From Thiothrix litoralis (lineage in GTDB: Bacteria > Pseudomonadota > Gammaproteobacteria > Thiotrichales > Thiotrichaceae): a DNA stretch of 64,000 nucleotides. Shown here in pieces: positions 7,946 to 17,359 of the stretch. The stretch spans positions 930,001 to 994,000 of the forward strand of contig NZ_CP072801.1 in the NCBI RefSeq assembly GCF_017901135.1. The letters are read 5' to 3'. A program made the position numbers and the translations under genes. Below the pieces are notes generated by a model that had not been told where the DNA came from, made no database searches, and saw only the letters and a program-made list of their open reading frames with translations. Numbering within the stretch: the first letter of the stretch is position 1; each line of letters opens with the position of its first letter.

Positions 7946-9312
7946 TTCCCCTGATACTGGTGGTTGATGACGATGTGACCCTGAACCGGCTGATGGTGGG
8001 GCAATTGAACCGCATGGGCTACGCCGCTACCGGAGTGCATTCCTGGGCGGAAGGGCAAGTGTACCTGCAACAGCACGACCCGCATCTGGTGTTGCTGGAC
8101 TGCCAGTTGCCGGATGCTCGTGGTAGCCAGATTCTGCCGCAACTGGTGACGGATTACCCGGTCGTCATCATTACCGCCTATGGCAGCGTGAAAGAAGCGG
8201 TCGGCGCGGTACGGGCAGGGGCGGCGGAATATTTGCTCAAACCCATCAATATGGATGAGCTGGAAATGGTGATCCGCAAGACGCTGGATACCCACAGCAT
8301 GAGGAAAGAATTCCTCTACCTCAAGGAACAAGTACAAAAACGCAAATCTTTCATGGTCGGTCAAAGCCCCGCCTTGAAGGAAGTGGAAAACATGATTGGT
8401 GCGGTTGCCCCCAGCATGATGACCGTGTTGGTTCAGGGTGAAAGCGGCGTCGGCAAGGAGTTGGTAGCCCGCGAAATCCATGAGCGTAGCCAAGTAGCCA
8501 AGCATAGTTACGTGGCGCTGGACTGCTGCACCATGCAAGAAAACCTGTTCGAGTCCGAATTGTTCGGGCATGAAAAAGGCGCATTTACCGGCGCTGACCG
8601 CCAGAAAAAAGGGCTGATCGAAAGCGCCGAAGGTGGCTCGCTGTTTCTGGATGAAATCGGCGAAATTACCCCAGCGATTCAAGCCAAGCTGTTGCGGGTG
8701 CTGGAAACTGGGCGCTACCGGCGGCTGGGCGGAACCCGTGACCTGAGTGCCAATGTGCGGGTGGTCGCCGCTACCAACCGCGATTTGTTGGCAATGTCAC
8801 AGGAAGGCACGTTCCGCGCTGACCTGTTTTACCGCCTGAATGCGTTCACCATCTACGTGCCACCCCTGCGTGAGCGCAAGGAAGACATTCAGGCGCTGGT
8901 TGATCATTTTATCAGCAACCACGACTTTTCACGCCGGGTCAACAAGCGCCTGGGTGACAAGTCGCTCGACAAGCTGCTGGCTTACCCATGGCCGGGCAAT
9001 ATCCGCGAACTGAAGAACATGGTGGAACGCGCCATTATACTTTCCGGCGATGCAGCACGGATTCAGCCGGAACACATTACCCTCAGCAGCTTTGGCAGTG
9101 AAGTTTCCCCGACAGCACTAGCAGCGAATGCCCGCAAGGGCGTACACCTGAGTTTTGAGCACACCCCCACACTGGACGATCTGGAAAAGCATTACCTGCA
9201 CCTGTTGCTGGATAAGTATGACGGGCATCGGGGCAAAGTGGCGCGTGCCTTGGGTATCAGCGAGCGAAATGTATACCGCTTGTTGAAGAAGTACGATTAC
9301 ATGGATGCCTGA
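7942..9312 (+). CDS. NtrC-family sigma-54-dependent response regulator
   Basis: A 456-residue regulator with three domains: a receiver with phospho-acceptor D53 and conserved K100; an AAA+ domain (about 137-375) with Walker A GESGVGKE at 166-173, the sigma-54-contacting GAFTGA at 213-218 and Walker B FLDEIGE; and a C-terminal Fis-type helix-turn-helix (RGKVARALGISERNVYRLLKK). It is co-translated with the kinase. The intact GAFTGA together with a sigma-54 promoter and palindromic sites next door strongly suggests that it activates the divergent molybdoenzyme operon. Confidence 0.92.
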   Translation: MIPLILVVDDDVTLNRLMVGQLNRMGYAATGVHSWAEGQVYLQQHDPHLVLLDCQLPDARGSQILPQLVTDYPVVIITAYGSVKEAVGAVRAGAAEYLLKPINMDELEMVIRKTLDTHSMRKEFLYLKEQVQKRKSFMVGQSPALKEVENMIGAVAPSMMTVLVQGESGVGKELVAREIHERSQVAKHSYVALDCCTMQENLFESELFGHEKGAFTGADRQKKGLIESAEGGSLFLDEIGEITPAIQAKLLRVLETGRYRRLGGTRDLSANVRVVAATNRDLLAMSQEGTFRADLFYRLNAFTIYVPPLRERKEDIQALVDHFISNHDFSRRVNKRLGDKSLDKLLAYPWPGNIRELKNMVERAIILSGDAARIQPEHITLSSFGSEVSPTALAANARKGVHLSFEHTPTLDDLEKHYLHLLLDKYDGHRGKVARALGISERNVYRLLKKYDYMDA

Positions 9313-9368
9313 CCCGGCAAATAGTATTAACATTTAATAATATACTGGAATTGCGTTAGAATACCGGC

Positions 9369-10772
9369 ATGGCAAGAATTTTCATTTCCGCAACCCACAA
9401 ATCCTCCGGCAAGACCACGGTTTCGATTGGCCTGTGTGCGGCTTTGCGTGCGCAAGGCTCGATCGTGCAGCCTTTCAAGAAAGGCCCGGATTACATCGAC
9501 CCGCTGTGGCTCGGCGCTGCCAGTGGTCGCGCTTGCCACAACCTCGATTTCAACACCATGACGCCGGGTGAAATCATCCAGACCGTGCAGCGTTATTCCC
9601 TGAATACCGACATTGCTCTGATCGAAGCCAACAAGGGTTTGTACGATGGTATGGCGTTGGATGGTTCCGACAGCAATGCCGCCATCGCCAAACTGACCCG
9701 TTCCCCGGTGGTGCTGGTGGTGGATACACGCGGCATGACGCGCGGCATTGCCCCGCTGCTGCTCGGCTATCAAGCATTTGACCACGACATCAATATTGCT
9801 GGAATCATCTTCAATCGCGTCGGTGGCGCACGCCACGCAGCCAAGTTGCGCGAATCGGTGGAATACCATACCGACATCAACGTGTTAGGCGCGGTGCAAA
9901 ACAACCCGGAGATGGAAATTGAAGAGCGCCATCTGGGGTTGATGCCCAGCAACGAGAGCGGTGAGGCGGAGGCGCAAATCGCGCGGATTCGCGATCTGGT
10001 GGCAGAGCAGGTGGATTTGGATTTATTGCGTGGGATTGCGGCAACGGCGGAAGAGGGCGTATGCAATACGCCCCTACCCTCTGATCGTAGGGGCGTATTG
10101 CATACGCCCTCTTCACATTCCCTCCTTCGTATCGGCATCTGCCAAGACCCCGCCTTCGGCTTCTACTACCCCGGCGACCTCGAAGCTTTGCAACAAGCTG
10201 GCGCGGAACTCGTCCCCGTCAATACCCTGACCGATACGGCACTGCCCGACATCGACGGCTTGTTCATCGGCGGCGGTTTCCCCGAAACCCACATGCAGCA
10301 ACTGGCGGCGAATGTTGCCATGCGCGAATCCATCCGCACTGCCATCGACAACGGCCTGCCAACGTATGCAGAATGTGGCGGGCTGATGTACCTTTCCCGC
10401 AGCCTGGTCTGGAACGGGCAGCAGGCGGCAATGGTGGGCATTATTCCCGGCGATGCGGTGATGCACCCCAAGCCGCAGGGCAGGGGTTATGTGAAATTGC
10501 AGGAAACCGCTGATATGCCCTGGCCAGGTGGTAATATGACCCACACCATTAATGCCCACGAGTTTCATTATTCGCGGCTTGAAAATTTGACCGCGACGGG
10601 TAAATTCGCCTACCGTATGCAACGCGGAACCGGCATCGACGGTCAACACGATGGCTGGATTTACCGCCATTTATTGGCTTCTTACACGCACATGCGCGAC
10701 ACTTCCCAATTCCACTGGGCGCAGCGTTTTGTAGCATTTATTCGACAAACCACTAGGAAAACAACTGCATGA
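9369..10772 (+). CDS. dsrN: Cobyrinate a,c-diamide synthase family; siroheme amidase DsrN
   Basis: A 467-residue CobB/CbiA-type amidotransferase. The N-terminal ATP-binding domain has THKSSGKTT at about 9-17. The C-terminal glutaminase domain has its catalytic Cys at about residue 336 (YAECGG). The family normally converts cobyrinate to its a,c-diamide; DsrN of sulfur oxidisers amidates siroheme for sulfite reductase DsrAB. I choose DsrN because the next gene is DsrR-like, matching the dsrN-dsrR order of the Allochromatium dsr operon, and no cobalamin genes lie nearby. Residues 228-249, in the linker between the two domains, are encoded by a perfect DNA hairpin that looks inserted but keeps the frame. 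Confidence 0.75.
   Translation: MARIFISATHKSSGKTTVSIGLCAALRAQGSIVQPFKKGPDYIDPLWLGAASGRACHNLDFNTMTPGEIIQTVQRYSLNTDIALIEANKGLYDGMALDGSDSNAAIAKLTRSPVVLVVDTRGMTRGIAPLLLGYQAFDHDINIAGIIFNRVGGARHAAKLRESVEYHTDINVLGAVQNNPEMEIEERHLGLMPSNESGEAEAQIARIRDLVAEQVDLDLLRGIAATAEEGVCNTPLPSDRRGVLHTPSSHSLLRIGICQDPAFGFYYPGDLEALQQAGAELVPVNTLTDTALPDIDGLFIGGGFPETHMQQLAANVAMRESIRTAIDNGLPTYAECGGLMYLSRSLVWNGQQAAMVGIIPGDAVMHPKPQGRGYVKLQETADMPWPGGNMTHTINAHEFHYSRLENLTATGKFAYRMQRGTGIDGQHDGWIYRHLLASYTHMRDTSQFHWAQRFVAFIRQTTRKTTA
10050..10114. repeat. Perfect 28-bp inverted repeat inserted in dsrN
   Basis: Arms 10050-10077 and 10087-10114 are exact reverse complements around a 9-base loop. Each arm contains the shorter near-palindrome GGGCGTATGCAATACGCCC. 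The unit encodes EEGVCNTPL and GVLHTPSS in frame, unlike anything expected in this protein family. It resembles a palindromic repetitive element that has settled in an interdomain linker. Confidence 0.85.
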
Positions 10773-11080
10773 TCACAGTCACCCCTGCTGCTGCTACTCA
10801 AGTTCTTACTGCTTCGGTAGAAGGTAATGCCATTGGCCTGCCGTTACGCATTGCTGTCCAGAAAAAGCCGGATGGCGGTTTCCATTACCTGATGGGTTTC
10901 GATGACCAAGCGCAGGCTGGCGACCAAACCATCGCATCCGAAGGTGTCAGTCTGGTGGTTGCAGCAGAATCCCAGCCCTTGGTTGATGGTATGACGCTGG
11001 ATTATGTTGAAATTGACGGCAAATTAGAGTTCGTATTCATCAACCCTAACGACCCTAACTATCGCCCACCGCAGGTATAA
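10769..11080 (+). CDS. dsrR: DsrR-like, cysteine-free A-type (IscA/HesB) fold protein
   Basis: A 103-residue IscA/HesB-like protein, recognisable by its overall length, the GLPLRIAVQKKPDGGFHYLMGF core and the FVFINPND end. It has no cysteine at all, so it lacks the three metal-binding Cys of true A-type iron-sulfur carriers. That loss defines DsrR, which in Allochromatium sits after dsrN and affects dsr expression or assembly rather than carrying a cluster. It overlaps dsrN by four bases (ATGA), and the next gene starts four bases after its stop. Confidence 0.7.
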   Translation: MITVTPAAATQVLTASVEGNAIGLPLRIAVQKKPDGGFHYLMGFDDQAQAGDQTIASEGVSLVVAAESQPLVDGMTLDYVEIDGKLEFVFINPNDPNYRPPQV

Positions 11081-11084
11081 GCCC

Positions 11085-12776
11085 ATGCAAGAAACCGTCG
11101 TCAAGTTACCGATTCCCACCACGCTGAAGCAGCAAGCGGAGGTTGATGACGAGCTTGCGTCGGCTTCCCGCAACACTTACTGGGCGAGTCAAGAAGGCCG
11201 CCCGGTGATTGATCTGCCGTGGCAAGCACAAATCAGTTTGCTGATTCTGTTTTTTGTGTTCACGGTGATTGGAGCGGTGTATTTCTGGACAACCAGTAGC
11301 AGCAGTCAGGATAGTTGGGTTGCGCCCGTGATGACGGGGTTATGGGGCATATCAGGTGTGGGTGTGTTGCTGCTGTTGTACTGGCTCTGGCGGGAATTTT
11401 CGCGCTTTGGTACAGAGTTGTCACGCTGGGCGATTCGCTTACGCAAAGGCGATCTGAGTGCACGGATGCACATTTCAGGCAAAAGCTGCCCCTCCCGCAA
11501 GATACGCGAGCAAATCAACGCCATTACCGAGGATTACCACGCCCTGTCGCGGATGCAGCAAAAGCGCATGAGCCGTCAGGAAAAATACCTTGCTCAGAAA
11601 AAGCGCCACCTTAGCGTGCTGTACGAAGTGGCCAGTTGCGTCAACCGGGCGGATAGTCTGGAAAATCTATTCAAGCGTTTTTTAGACACGCTCAAGGATG
11701 TGATCAAGGCGGAAGCCGCGACGGTGCGTTTGCTGGATCGCGAGGGCAAGCTGCGGCTGGTTTCCAGTATCGGCCTGAATGCCGAAGCGGTGAAACTGGA
11801 GGAAACCTTGCCCTCCCCAAGCTGCTTGTGTGGACACGCGGCGCTTGACCGCGACATCAAGGTACGTAGCGATGTGGCAGAGTGTAACCTGATCATCGGC
11901 CAGCCCTTGTGTGCCGGGGCGCAAGATCTGGAGATGCTGGCGATTCCGTTGCAATACCGTGACAAGGTGCTGGGCGTTTACAACCTGTTCATTCGTAAAG
12001 GGCGTTACGACAAGCTGGAAGATGATGAACTGTTGCTGAGTATCGGGCAACACTTGGGCATGGCTATCGAGAAGTCCAATAGTGACGAGGACATGCGTAC
12101 CCTGTCGATCATGGAAGAACGTACCCGCATGGCGCACGAATTGCACGATTCCCTCGCACAAACACTTGCCAGCTTGCGTTTCAAGGTGCGTTTGCTGGAC
12201 GACTCCTTTAACCGGGGGCACGAAGCTGATATGTGGCACGAGTTGGAGGTGCTGGAAAATACCATCGACGAAGCCTACGCTGAGTTACGCAGCCTGATTA
12301 CCGATTTCCGTGCGCCGATTGATGGCAAAGGCATCCTGCGGGCGGTCGAGCGCTTGACTGAACGTTTCCGCCAAGAGACGGGGATGGAAGTGTTTTTCTA
12401 CCATAATTGGGCGTTGAAAGACTTGTCCCGTGAGGCGGAAGTGGAAGTGATCCGCATTGTACAGGAGGCGCTCACCAATATCCGTAAGCACAGCCAGGCT
12501 TCCACCGTGCGCTTGTTGCTGTTCAGCAATGAAGAGGGACGTTGCAGCATTCTGGTGGAAGATGATGGCGTTGGTCTGCCTGACCCGCTGCCTGAGCCAA
12601 ACCCGACGACGGGTGAACACATTGGTTTACGCATTATGCAGGAACGTTCCGAGAAGATTGGCGGCGAGATACAGTTTGAAAGTGAACCGGGTGAGGGTAC
12701 ACTGATACAATTGAATTTCGACGCACCACCGACCAAGAAGCTGTCTGACCTCTTTGGAGCTCAGCCAGTTGCCTGA
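11085..12776 (+). CDS. NarX-type sensor histidine kinase (HisKA_3, GAF)
   Basis: A 563-residue kinase with two close membrane segments (about 48-68 and 80-101) and almost no periplasmic loop, so it is unlikely to sense a periplasmic ligand. A HAMP-like segment is followed by a GAF domain (about 185-335) with several cysteines (CLCG, C-N, LCAG). The HisKA_3 motif ERTRMAHELHDSLAQ has phospho-acceptor H351, and a NarX-class HATPase (EDDGVGL, GLRIMQER) follows. The GAF cysteines could bind a metal or respond to redox state, but this is inference. It is embedded between dsrR and a NarL-type regulator in what looks like one transcript. Confidence 0.85.
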   Translation: MQETVVKLPIPTTLKQQAEVDDELASASRNTYWASQEGRPVIDLPWQAQISLLILFFVFTVIGAVYFWTTSSSSQDSWVAPVMTGLWGISGVGVLLLLYWLWREFSRFGTELSRWAIRLRKGDLSARMHISGKSCPSRKIREQINAITEDYHALSRMQQKRMSRQEKYLAQKKRHLSVLYEVASCVNRADSLENLFKRFLDTLKDVIKAEAATVRLLDREGKLRLVSSIGLNAEAVKLEETLPSPSCLCGHAALDRDIKVRSDVAECNLIIGQPLCAGAQDLEMLAIPLQYRDKVLGVYNLFIRKGRYDKLEDDELLLSIGQHLGMAIEKSNSDEDMRTLSIMEERTRMAHELHDSLAQTLASLRFKVRLLDDSFNRGHEADMWHELEVLENTIDEAYAELRSLITDFRAPIDGKGILRAVERLTERFRQETGMEVFFYHNWALKDLSREAEVEVIRIVQEALTNIRKHSQASTVRLLLFSNEEGRCSILVEDDGVGLPDPLPEPNPTTGEHIGLRIMQERSEKIGGEIQFESEPGEGTLIQLNFDAPPTKKLSDLFGAQPVA

Positions 12777-12803
12777 TGATCACCCTATAATAAGCGACCC
12801 CAC

Positions 12804-13478
12804 ATGAACGAAAAAGTATTGCTGATTGACGACCACACCCTGTTCCGTGCAGGTCTGGAAGATTTGCTGACCCGGCGGGGTATCCGCGTCGTGGCTGCCG
12901 TCGGCAGTGGCGATGAAGGGTTGATTGCTGCCGCCAACCTTGCTCCCGACATCGTATTGCTGGATATGCGGATGCCGCAAATGGACGGTCTCAGCGTCCT
13001 ACGCCAGTTGCGTAAAAACAGCCCCGATCTGCGCGTTGTCATGCTGACCACCAGCAGCAACGAAAACGATTTGGTGGAAGCCTTACGCAGTGGTGCACGC
13101 GGTTATTTGCTCAAAGACATTGAGCCGGATGATTTAGTGGTGGCCTTGCGCGAAATCGTTGCGGGCAAGACGGTGGTTGCGCCAGAACTTGCGCCGGTCT
13201 TGGCGAGGGTAGTGCAGGGTGGTGATGCACGTTCCAACGAAAACAAGATTCCCAACCCGTTTTCAGAGTTGACCCCGCGTGAATACGAGATCCTCACCCT
13301 GTTGGCGGAAGGCCAAAGTAATAAGGTGATTGCGCGTAACCTCGGTATTTCCGACGGCACGGTCAAGCTGCATGTGAAAGCCATTTTACGCAAACTGAAC
13401 GTCAGTTCGCGGATTACAGCAGCGGTCATGGCGGTGGAACACGGTATCCGTGTAGAAGCGGCTAACGCCGATCACTGA
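12804..13478 (+). CDS. NarL/FixJ-family response regulator
   Basis: A 224-residue regulator with a receiver (D54 in LLDMRMPQMDG, K in LLKD) and a C-terminal LuxR-type helix-turn-helix (LTPREYEILTLLAEGQSNKVIARNLGISDGTVKLHV). It follows the NarX-like kinase by 27 bases and is its probable partner. No strong ribosome site is visible, so translation may depend on the upstream gene. Targets unknown. The surrounding dsrN, dsrR and rhodanese genes suggest sulfur or nitrogen oxyanion control. Confidence 0.88.
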   Translation: MNEKVLLIDDHTLFRAGLEDLLTRRGIRVVAAVGSGDEGLIAAANLAPDIVLLDMRMPQMDGLSVLRQLRKNSPDLRVVMLTTSSNENDLVEALRSGARGYLLKDIEPDDLVVALREIVAGKTVVAPELAPVLARVVQGGDARSNENKIPNPFSELTPREYEILTLLAEGQSNKVIARNLGISDGTVKLHVKAILRKLNVSSRITAAVMAVEHGIRVEAANADH

Positions 13479-13499
13479 TTTAATCTTGCCATTTGATAG

Positions 13500-13982
13500 A
13501 TGATTAGCATGTCTCAGAAAACATTTGCAGCGCTGGTCGCTGATGCCTTGCCCCATATCCGTGAATTGATGCCTTGGGATGTGGATGAAATGCGTGCCAC
13601 CCACCCGGAAATGCTGGTCGTCGATATCCGTGAAGCGGATGAGTATAACGCCGGGCATATTCAGGATTCCTTGCATGTACCGCGAGGAATCTTGGAGGCA
13701 TCGTGTGATTGGGGGTATTCCGACACTATCCCGACTTTGGTGCAAGCGCGTGACAAGCCCGTGGTGTTGGTGTGTCGTTCCGGGAATCGCACGGCTTTGG
13801 CGGCTTTGACCTTGAGCTTGATGGGGTATCAGCAAGTCTATTCCATGAAAACCGGGGTGCGCGGTTGGAATGATTACGAGTTACCGCTGTTTAACCCAGC
13901 CGGTGAGCCAGTCGACATTGATTGGGCGGAAGCAGAGCTGAGTCCGCCAGTACGCCCGGAGCAACTTGAACCCAAAACCTGA
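13500..13982 (+). CDS. Single-domain rhodanese (sulfurtransferase)
   Basis: A 160-residue protein with one rhodanese domain. The active-site loop is C92-RSGNRT, the aspartate motif VVDIRE lies at about 40-45, and GVRGWNDY is at the end of the domain. It should carry or transfer sulfane sulfur as a cysteine persulfide in the cytoplasm. The acidic Pro-rich tail (from about residue 135) is unremarkable. A second in-frame Met lies three codons in. It sits 21 bases after the NarL-type regulator and closes the dsrN-dsrR-kinase-regulator run. Confidence 0.88.
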   Translation: MISMSQKTFAALVADALPHIRELMPWDVDEMRATHPEMLVVDIREADEYNAGHIQDSLHVPRGILEASCDWGYSDTIPTLVQARDKPVVLVCRSGNRTALAALTLSLMGYQQVYSMKTGVRGWNDYELPLFNPAGEPVDIDWAEAELSPPVRPEQLEPKT

Positions 13983-14124
13983 GTTCGGGTATGATAAAAC
14001 ATTTATGTGTTTTTTCTGCAACATTTAAATAAATTCAACGGTTTTTTTGTCTCTTTACTGATACACTAGTGGCGCTTTGTGTACAAATGTCCCTATTTAA
14101 GCAGAAAAAGTCAGGAGAACTAGC

Positions 14125-14451
14125 ATGAATCGAACTAACCACACGGTACTCTGGTGTACGCTGATACTAGCGCTTGGCGTATTGTTATCCAGTTGTTCAA
14201 GCCTCTCCGATATCCCTGATACGGTATCCGGTCTGAACCCGTTCCAACAGCAGGAAGAAACCAAAACAACCCCGTCAGAAACCGCGCCTAGCTATCAGGA
14301 AAACCCTGATGCACCTCCTGCCGCTATCTGGGTGGAATCCAAACAACCTGCGCTGCGGCAGCAGCAGGCTGTTGAGGTTAACGTGGGGGATAACAAAAAA
14401 TGCACGACATTCTGTGCCTTACCACTGCGTAAACCACCTGTCGCCAATTAA
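14125..14451 (+). CDS. Small lipoprotein of unknown function
   Basis: A 108-residue product with an N-terminal signal and lipobox LLSSC (Cys about residue 24), then a low-complexity Gln/Glu/Pro/Ser-rich chain with two cysteines near the end (KKCTTFCALP). A good ribosome site (CAGGAG) precedes the ATG. The 142 bases upstream are AT-rich and could hold its promoter. No domain recognised. Confidence 0.7.
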   Translation: MNRTNHTVLWCTLILALGVLLSSCSSLSDIPDTVSGLNPFQQQEETKTTPSETAPSYQENPDAPPAAIWVESKQPALRQQQAVEVNVGDNKKCTTFCALPLRKPPVAN

Positions 14452-14474
14452 CCCTTAATCTTCCACTCCCGTAT

Positions 14475-16034
14475 TTACGAGCTGCACGACAGCATCGAAC
14501 ACCCTGCCTTATGCCGTGCCCATTCCGGGCGTTTTTCGGCAAAAACTGCCTTTACAGGCTGCTCATCATAAGGGCGGCGTAACACTTCTAACAATTCCTG
14601 CAACATCCCATTATCGCCATGGGCGGCTTGGTCTATCGCTTGCTGGGCGAGGTAATTACGCAGCACAAAACGTGGATTAACCGCATTCATGCGGGCGCGG
14701 CGCTCGGCTGCTGGCAGCTCATCCTGTTGTAAACGCTGGCAATATTGCACCAACCAGCTTTCCCATGCCTGTTGGTGTTCTTGCCGCCAGTCATCACGGT
14801 AAAACGCGGGGTGCAGCGGTTCCAGCGAGGGGTTTTGCAGGTCAATCTCGGCGAGGTTGCGGAAGAATAGCGTCATGTCCACTTCTGCCTTGTGTAGCAA
14901 TTCAAACGCACCGTTGATCCACGGCGCATCTTCATCCGACAACTCACGTATGCCGAATTTGGCGGCAAGCATTTCCCCAAAGGTTGCGCTGTAAGTGTCG
15001 GCGTAAAGCTGTGAACCGGCTTCCAACACGCTGGCATCGCTGATCACCGGCTTCAAGGCATCACGCAGGCGGGCAAGGTTCCAATGACCAATGTAGGGTT
15101 GTTGCCCGTAGCAGTAGCGTTTGCCTTGGGCATCGGTGGTGTTGGGTGTCCACATCGGGTCGTAATCTTCCAGCCAGCCGTAAGGGCCATAGTCGATGGT
15201 CAGGCCGAGGATCGACATATTGTCAGTGTTCATCACACCATGCACGAAGCCGACCCGCATCCAGTGCGCAATCATTACCGCTGTGCGGCGGCAGATTTCG
15301 AGGAACCATTGCCCGCGTTTGGCTTGGGTATCGCCTTGCAGTTCGGGGTAATCGCGGTCGATGGTGAAATCCACTAGTTGTTCCAGCAAGCCGATGTCAC
15401 CGCGTGAAGCAGGTAGTTCAAAGTTGCCGAAACGGATGAACGACGGGGCAACACGGCAGACGATAGCGCCCGGTTCAATGGCTGCATGGCCGTCGTAGAA
15501 CATGTCACGCAGCACGCCATCGCCGGTTGCTACCAGACTCAGGGCGCGGGTGGTGGGAATGCCGAGGTGGTGCATGGCTTCACTGCACAGGAATTCGCGT
15601 ACCGAGGAACGCAGCACGGCACGCCCGTCCGCGCGGCGCGAATAGGGCGTGGGGCCTGCGCCTTTGAGTTGCAGTTCCCAGCGTTCGCCGTTGGCATTGA
15701 CAGTTTCGCCGAGGCTCATGGCACGCCCGTCACCCAATTGGCCTGCCCAGCCGCCGAACTGGTGTCCGCCGTAGCAGGCTGCGTAGGGTTGCATTCCCTC
15801 CAGCAGTTGGTTGCCACCGAAGACTTGCGCAAAATCGGGGTGCTTAATGTCGGCCTCTATCCAGCCGAGCAGGGTGGCGACTTCCGGCGAATGTATCAGC
15901 AGGTGCGGGTCGGCGACTGGCGTAGGTTGCACCTCTGACCAAAGCGCATTGTGGACTTGGCGGGGGAGTTTGAAACCGTCGGTATCACCGGGCAGTTCAC
16001 GCACGAAACGGTTGTCGAAATTCAAGGGATGCAT
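14475..16034 (-). CDS. selO: SelO/YdiU pseudokinase-fold protein AMPylator
   Basis: A 519-residue SelO/YdiU protein. Hallmarks are the N-terminal [31 protein letters not shown], the ATP-site stretch [29 protein letters not shown], and [16 protein letters not shown] in the catalytic loop. The family transfers AMP to protein Ser/Thr/Tyr and is linked to redox stress. The C-terminus ends in SCSS with Cys where some SelO proteins carry selenocysteine. CAGGA precedes the ATG at 16034. It stands alone, converging with the lipoprotein gene. Confidence 0.93.
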   Translation of the reverse strand: MHPLNFDNRFVRELPGDTDGFKLPRQVHNALWSEVQPTPVADPHLLIHSPEVATLLGWIEADIKHPDFAQVFGGNQLLEGMQPYAACYGGHQFGGWAGQLGDGRAMSLGETVNANGERWELQLKGAGPTPYSRRADGRAVLRSSVREFLCSEAMHHLGIPTTRALSLVATGDGVLRDMFYDGHAAIEPGAIVCRVAPSFIRFGNFELPASRGDIGLLEQLVDFTIDRDYPELQGDTQAKRGQWFLEICRRTAVMIAHWMRVGFVHGVMNTDNMSILGLTIDYGPYGWLEDYDPMWTPNTTDAQGKRYCYGQQPYIGHWNLARLRDALKPVISDASVLEAGSQLYADTYSATFGEMLAAKFGIRELSDEDAPWINGAFELLHKAEVDMTLFFRNLAEIDLQNPSLEPLHPAFYRDDWRQEHQQAWESWLVQYCQRLQQDELPAAERRARMNAVNPRFVLRNYLAQQAIDQAAHGDNGMLQELLEVLRRPYDEQPVKAVFAEKRPEWARHKAGCSMLSCSS

Positions 16035-16129
16035 GGGAAATCCTGTTGGTGTCAGGCTTCCAAGCAGAACAGATGGGGGCGGGTGTGTCGAGAAGCCGTA
16101 ATGGGTGGGGTGGATTGTGTTTGCGCCAT

Positions 16130-16155
16130 AAAAAAGGGAGCACTGCTGTGCTCCC
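16130..16155 (-). terminator. Rho-independent terminator of pstS
   Basis: An 8-bp perfect stem GGGAGCAC/GTGCTCCC (16136-16143 with 16148-16155) with a 4-base loop is followed on the minus strand by six Ts (16130-16135). It lies 47 bases after the pstS stop. Confidence 0.88.
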
Positions 16156-16201
16156 TTAACGCCATCATTGGCAATGTTATTGTCGGCGAGGAGGATACTT
16201 A

Positions 16202-17239
16202 TTATTTCAGTTCGTCAGCCGCCAGTGGTTTGAGTTCAGCCGCTGCACTGGCGACGGTTTTACGCAGGTCTTCCGGCATGGGGATCAGACCTTTGTCTGC
16301 CAGATAGCCATCATCGCCCCAAGCTGCATCGCTGGTGAATTCAGCGAGGAATTCTTTGATATTTTTCACTTGTTCAGCATGTGAGTTTTTCACATACATG
16401 AACAAGGGGCGGGAAACCGGGTAGCTGCCATCAGAAATGCTCTCAAAGGTAGGCGCTACGCCGTCGACTTTGGAGCCTTTCACTTTGTCTTCGTTTTGTT
16501 CGAGGAAGCTGTAACCGAAGATACCTAGGGCGTTAGGGTTGGCATCCAGTTTTTGCACGATCAGGTTGTCGTTTTCGCCCGCTTCGATGTAAGCGCCGTC
16601 TTCACGAACGGTGGTGCAAGCGGCTTTATGGTCTTTGGGTTTATCCTTGAGGGCGTCCAAAGGTGCAATGCCTTTACAGCCGCCTTCCATGACCATTTCG
16701 GAGAAAGCGTCGCGTGTGCCGGAGGTGGGTGGCGGGCCCAGTACTTCGATTTTCGCATCTGGCAGGGCAGCGTTGACTTCTTTCCAGGTTTTGTAAGGGT
16801 TGGCAACCAGTTCGCCTTTGTCGTTTGGAACGTTTTTCGCCAGAGCCATGAACAGGTCTTTCATGCTCAGGTCATACTCAGCCGCTGCTTTGGCATTCGC
16901 AATGGCGATACCATCGAAGCCGACTTGCACTTCAGTGACTTTATCAACGCCATTCTTGATGCAATCATCCAGTTCGCTTTGTTTCATGCGTCGTGAAGCG
17001 TTGGTGATGTCGGGGGTGTCGATGCCCGCGCCAGAACAGAACAGTTTGAAGCCGCCGCCTGTGCCAGTTGATTCAACTTTAGGCGCAGAACTGCCGGTTT
17101 TCTTGGCAAACTGCTCAGCAACCGTGGTGGAGAAAGGATAAACGGTGGAAGAACCCACGATTTCGATATTGTCACGGGCTTGTGCAGCGGTAGCAGACAG
17201 TGCCAGAGCAGCAGCAATCGTAAGAGCAAGTTTCTTCAT
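16202..17239 (-). CDS. pstS: Periplasmic phosphate-binding protein PstS
   Basis: A 345-residue exported protein with a signal peptide (cut after AAQA, about residue 21). Phosphate-binding features are [26 protein letters not shown] and [12 protein letters not shown]. Two Cys near residues 68 and 92, and a second pair, may form disulfides. It delivers phosphate to the PstCAB transporter, but no pstC, pstA or pstB lies beside it; the gene has its own Pho box and terminator, so it is monocistronic. Confidence 0.92.
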   Translation of the reverse strand: MKKLALTIAAALALSATAAQARDNIEIVGSSTVYPFSTTVAEQFAKKTGSSAPKVESTGTGGGFKLFCSGAGIDTPDITNASRRMKQSELDDCIKNGVDKVTEVQVGFDGIAIANAKAAAEYDLSMKDLFMALAKNVPNDKGELVANPYKTWKEVNAALPDAKIEVLGPPPTSGTRDAFSEMVMEGGCKGIAPLDALKDKPKDHKAACTTVREDGAYIEAGENDNLIVQKLDANPNALGIFGYSFLEQNEDKVKGSKVDGVAPTFESISDGSYPVSRPLFMYVKNSHAEQVKNIKEFLAEFTSDAAWGDDGYLADKGLIPMPEDLRKTVASAAAELKPLAADELK

Positions 17240-17319
17240 TTGAATGTCTCCAAAGTTTAAGTCAATATTGGGGTCAATCCGTAGAAAGACTGAACTGCTG
17301 CGTACTCTAAGCGTTTAAT

Positions 17320-17337
17320 ATGACAGCTTTGTGACAA
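17320..17337 (-). promoter_or_regulatory. Pho box of pstS
   Basis: On the minus strand the sequence is TTGTCAC-AAAG-CTGTCAT, two 7-bp direct repeats 4 bp apart, matching the PhoB site. A -10-like TAGAGT follows about ten bases later, the expected PhoB-dependent promoter spacing. It lies 81 bases before pstS and only 23 bases before the divergent acyltransferase. Confidence 0.8.
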
Positions 17338-17359
17338 GCTTAAAAAAAGGAAAATTAGG

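Noticed and set aside
9369..10772. Cobalamin biosynthesis role for the CbiA-type gene
   Set aside because: No other cobalamin genes are near and the adjacent cysteine-free DsrR points to DsrN, though this cannot be excluded from sequence alone.
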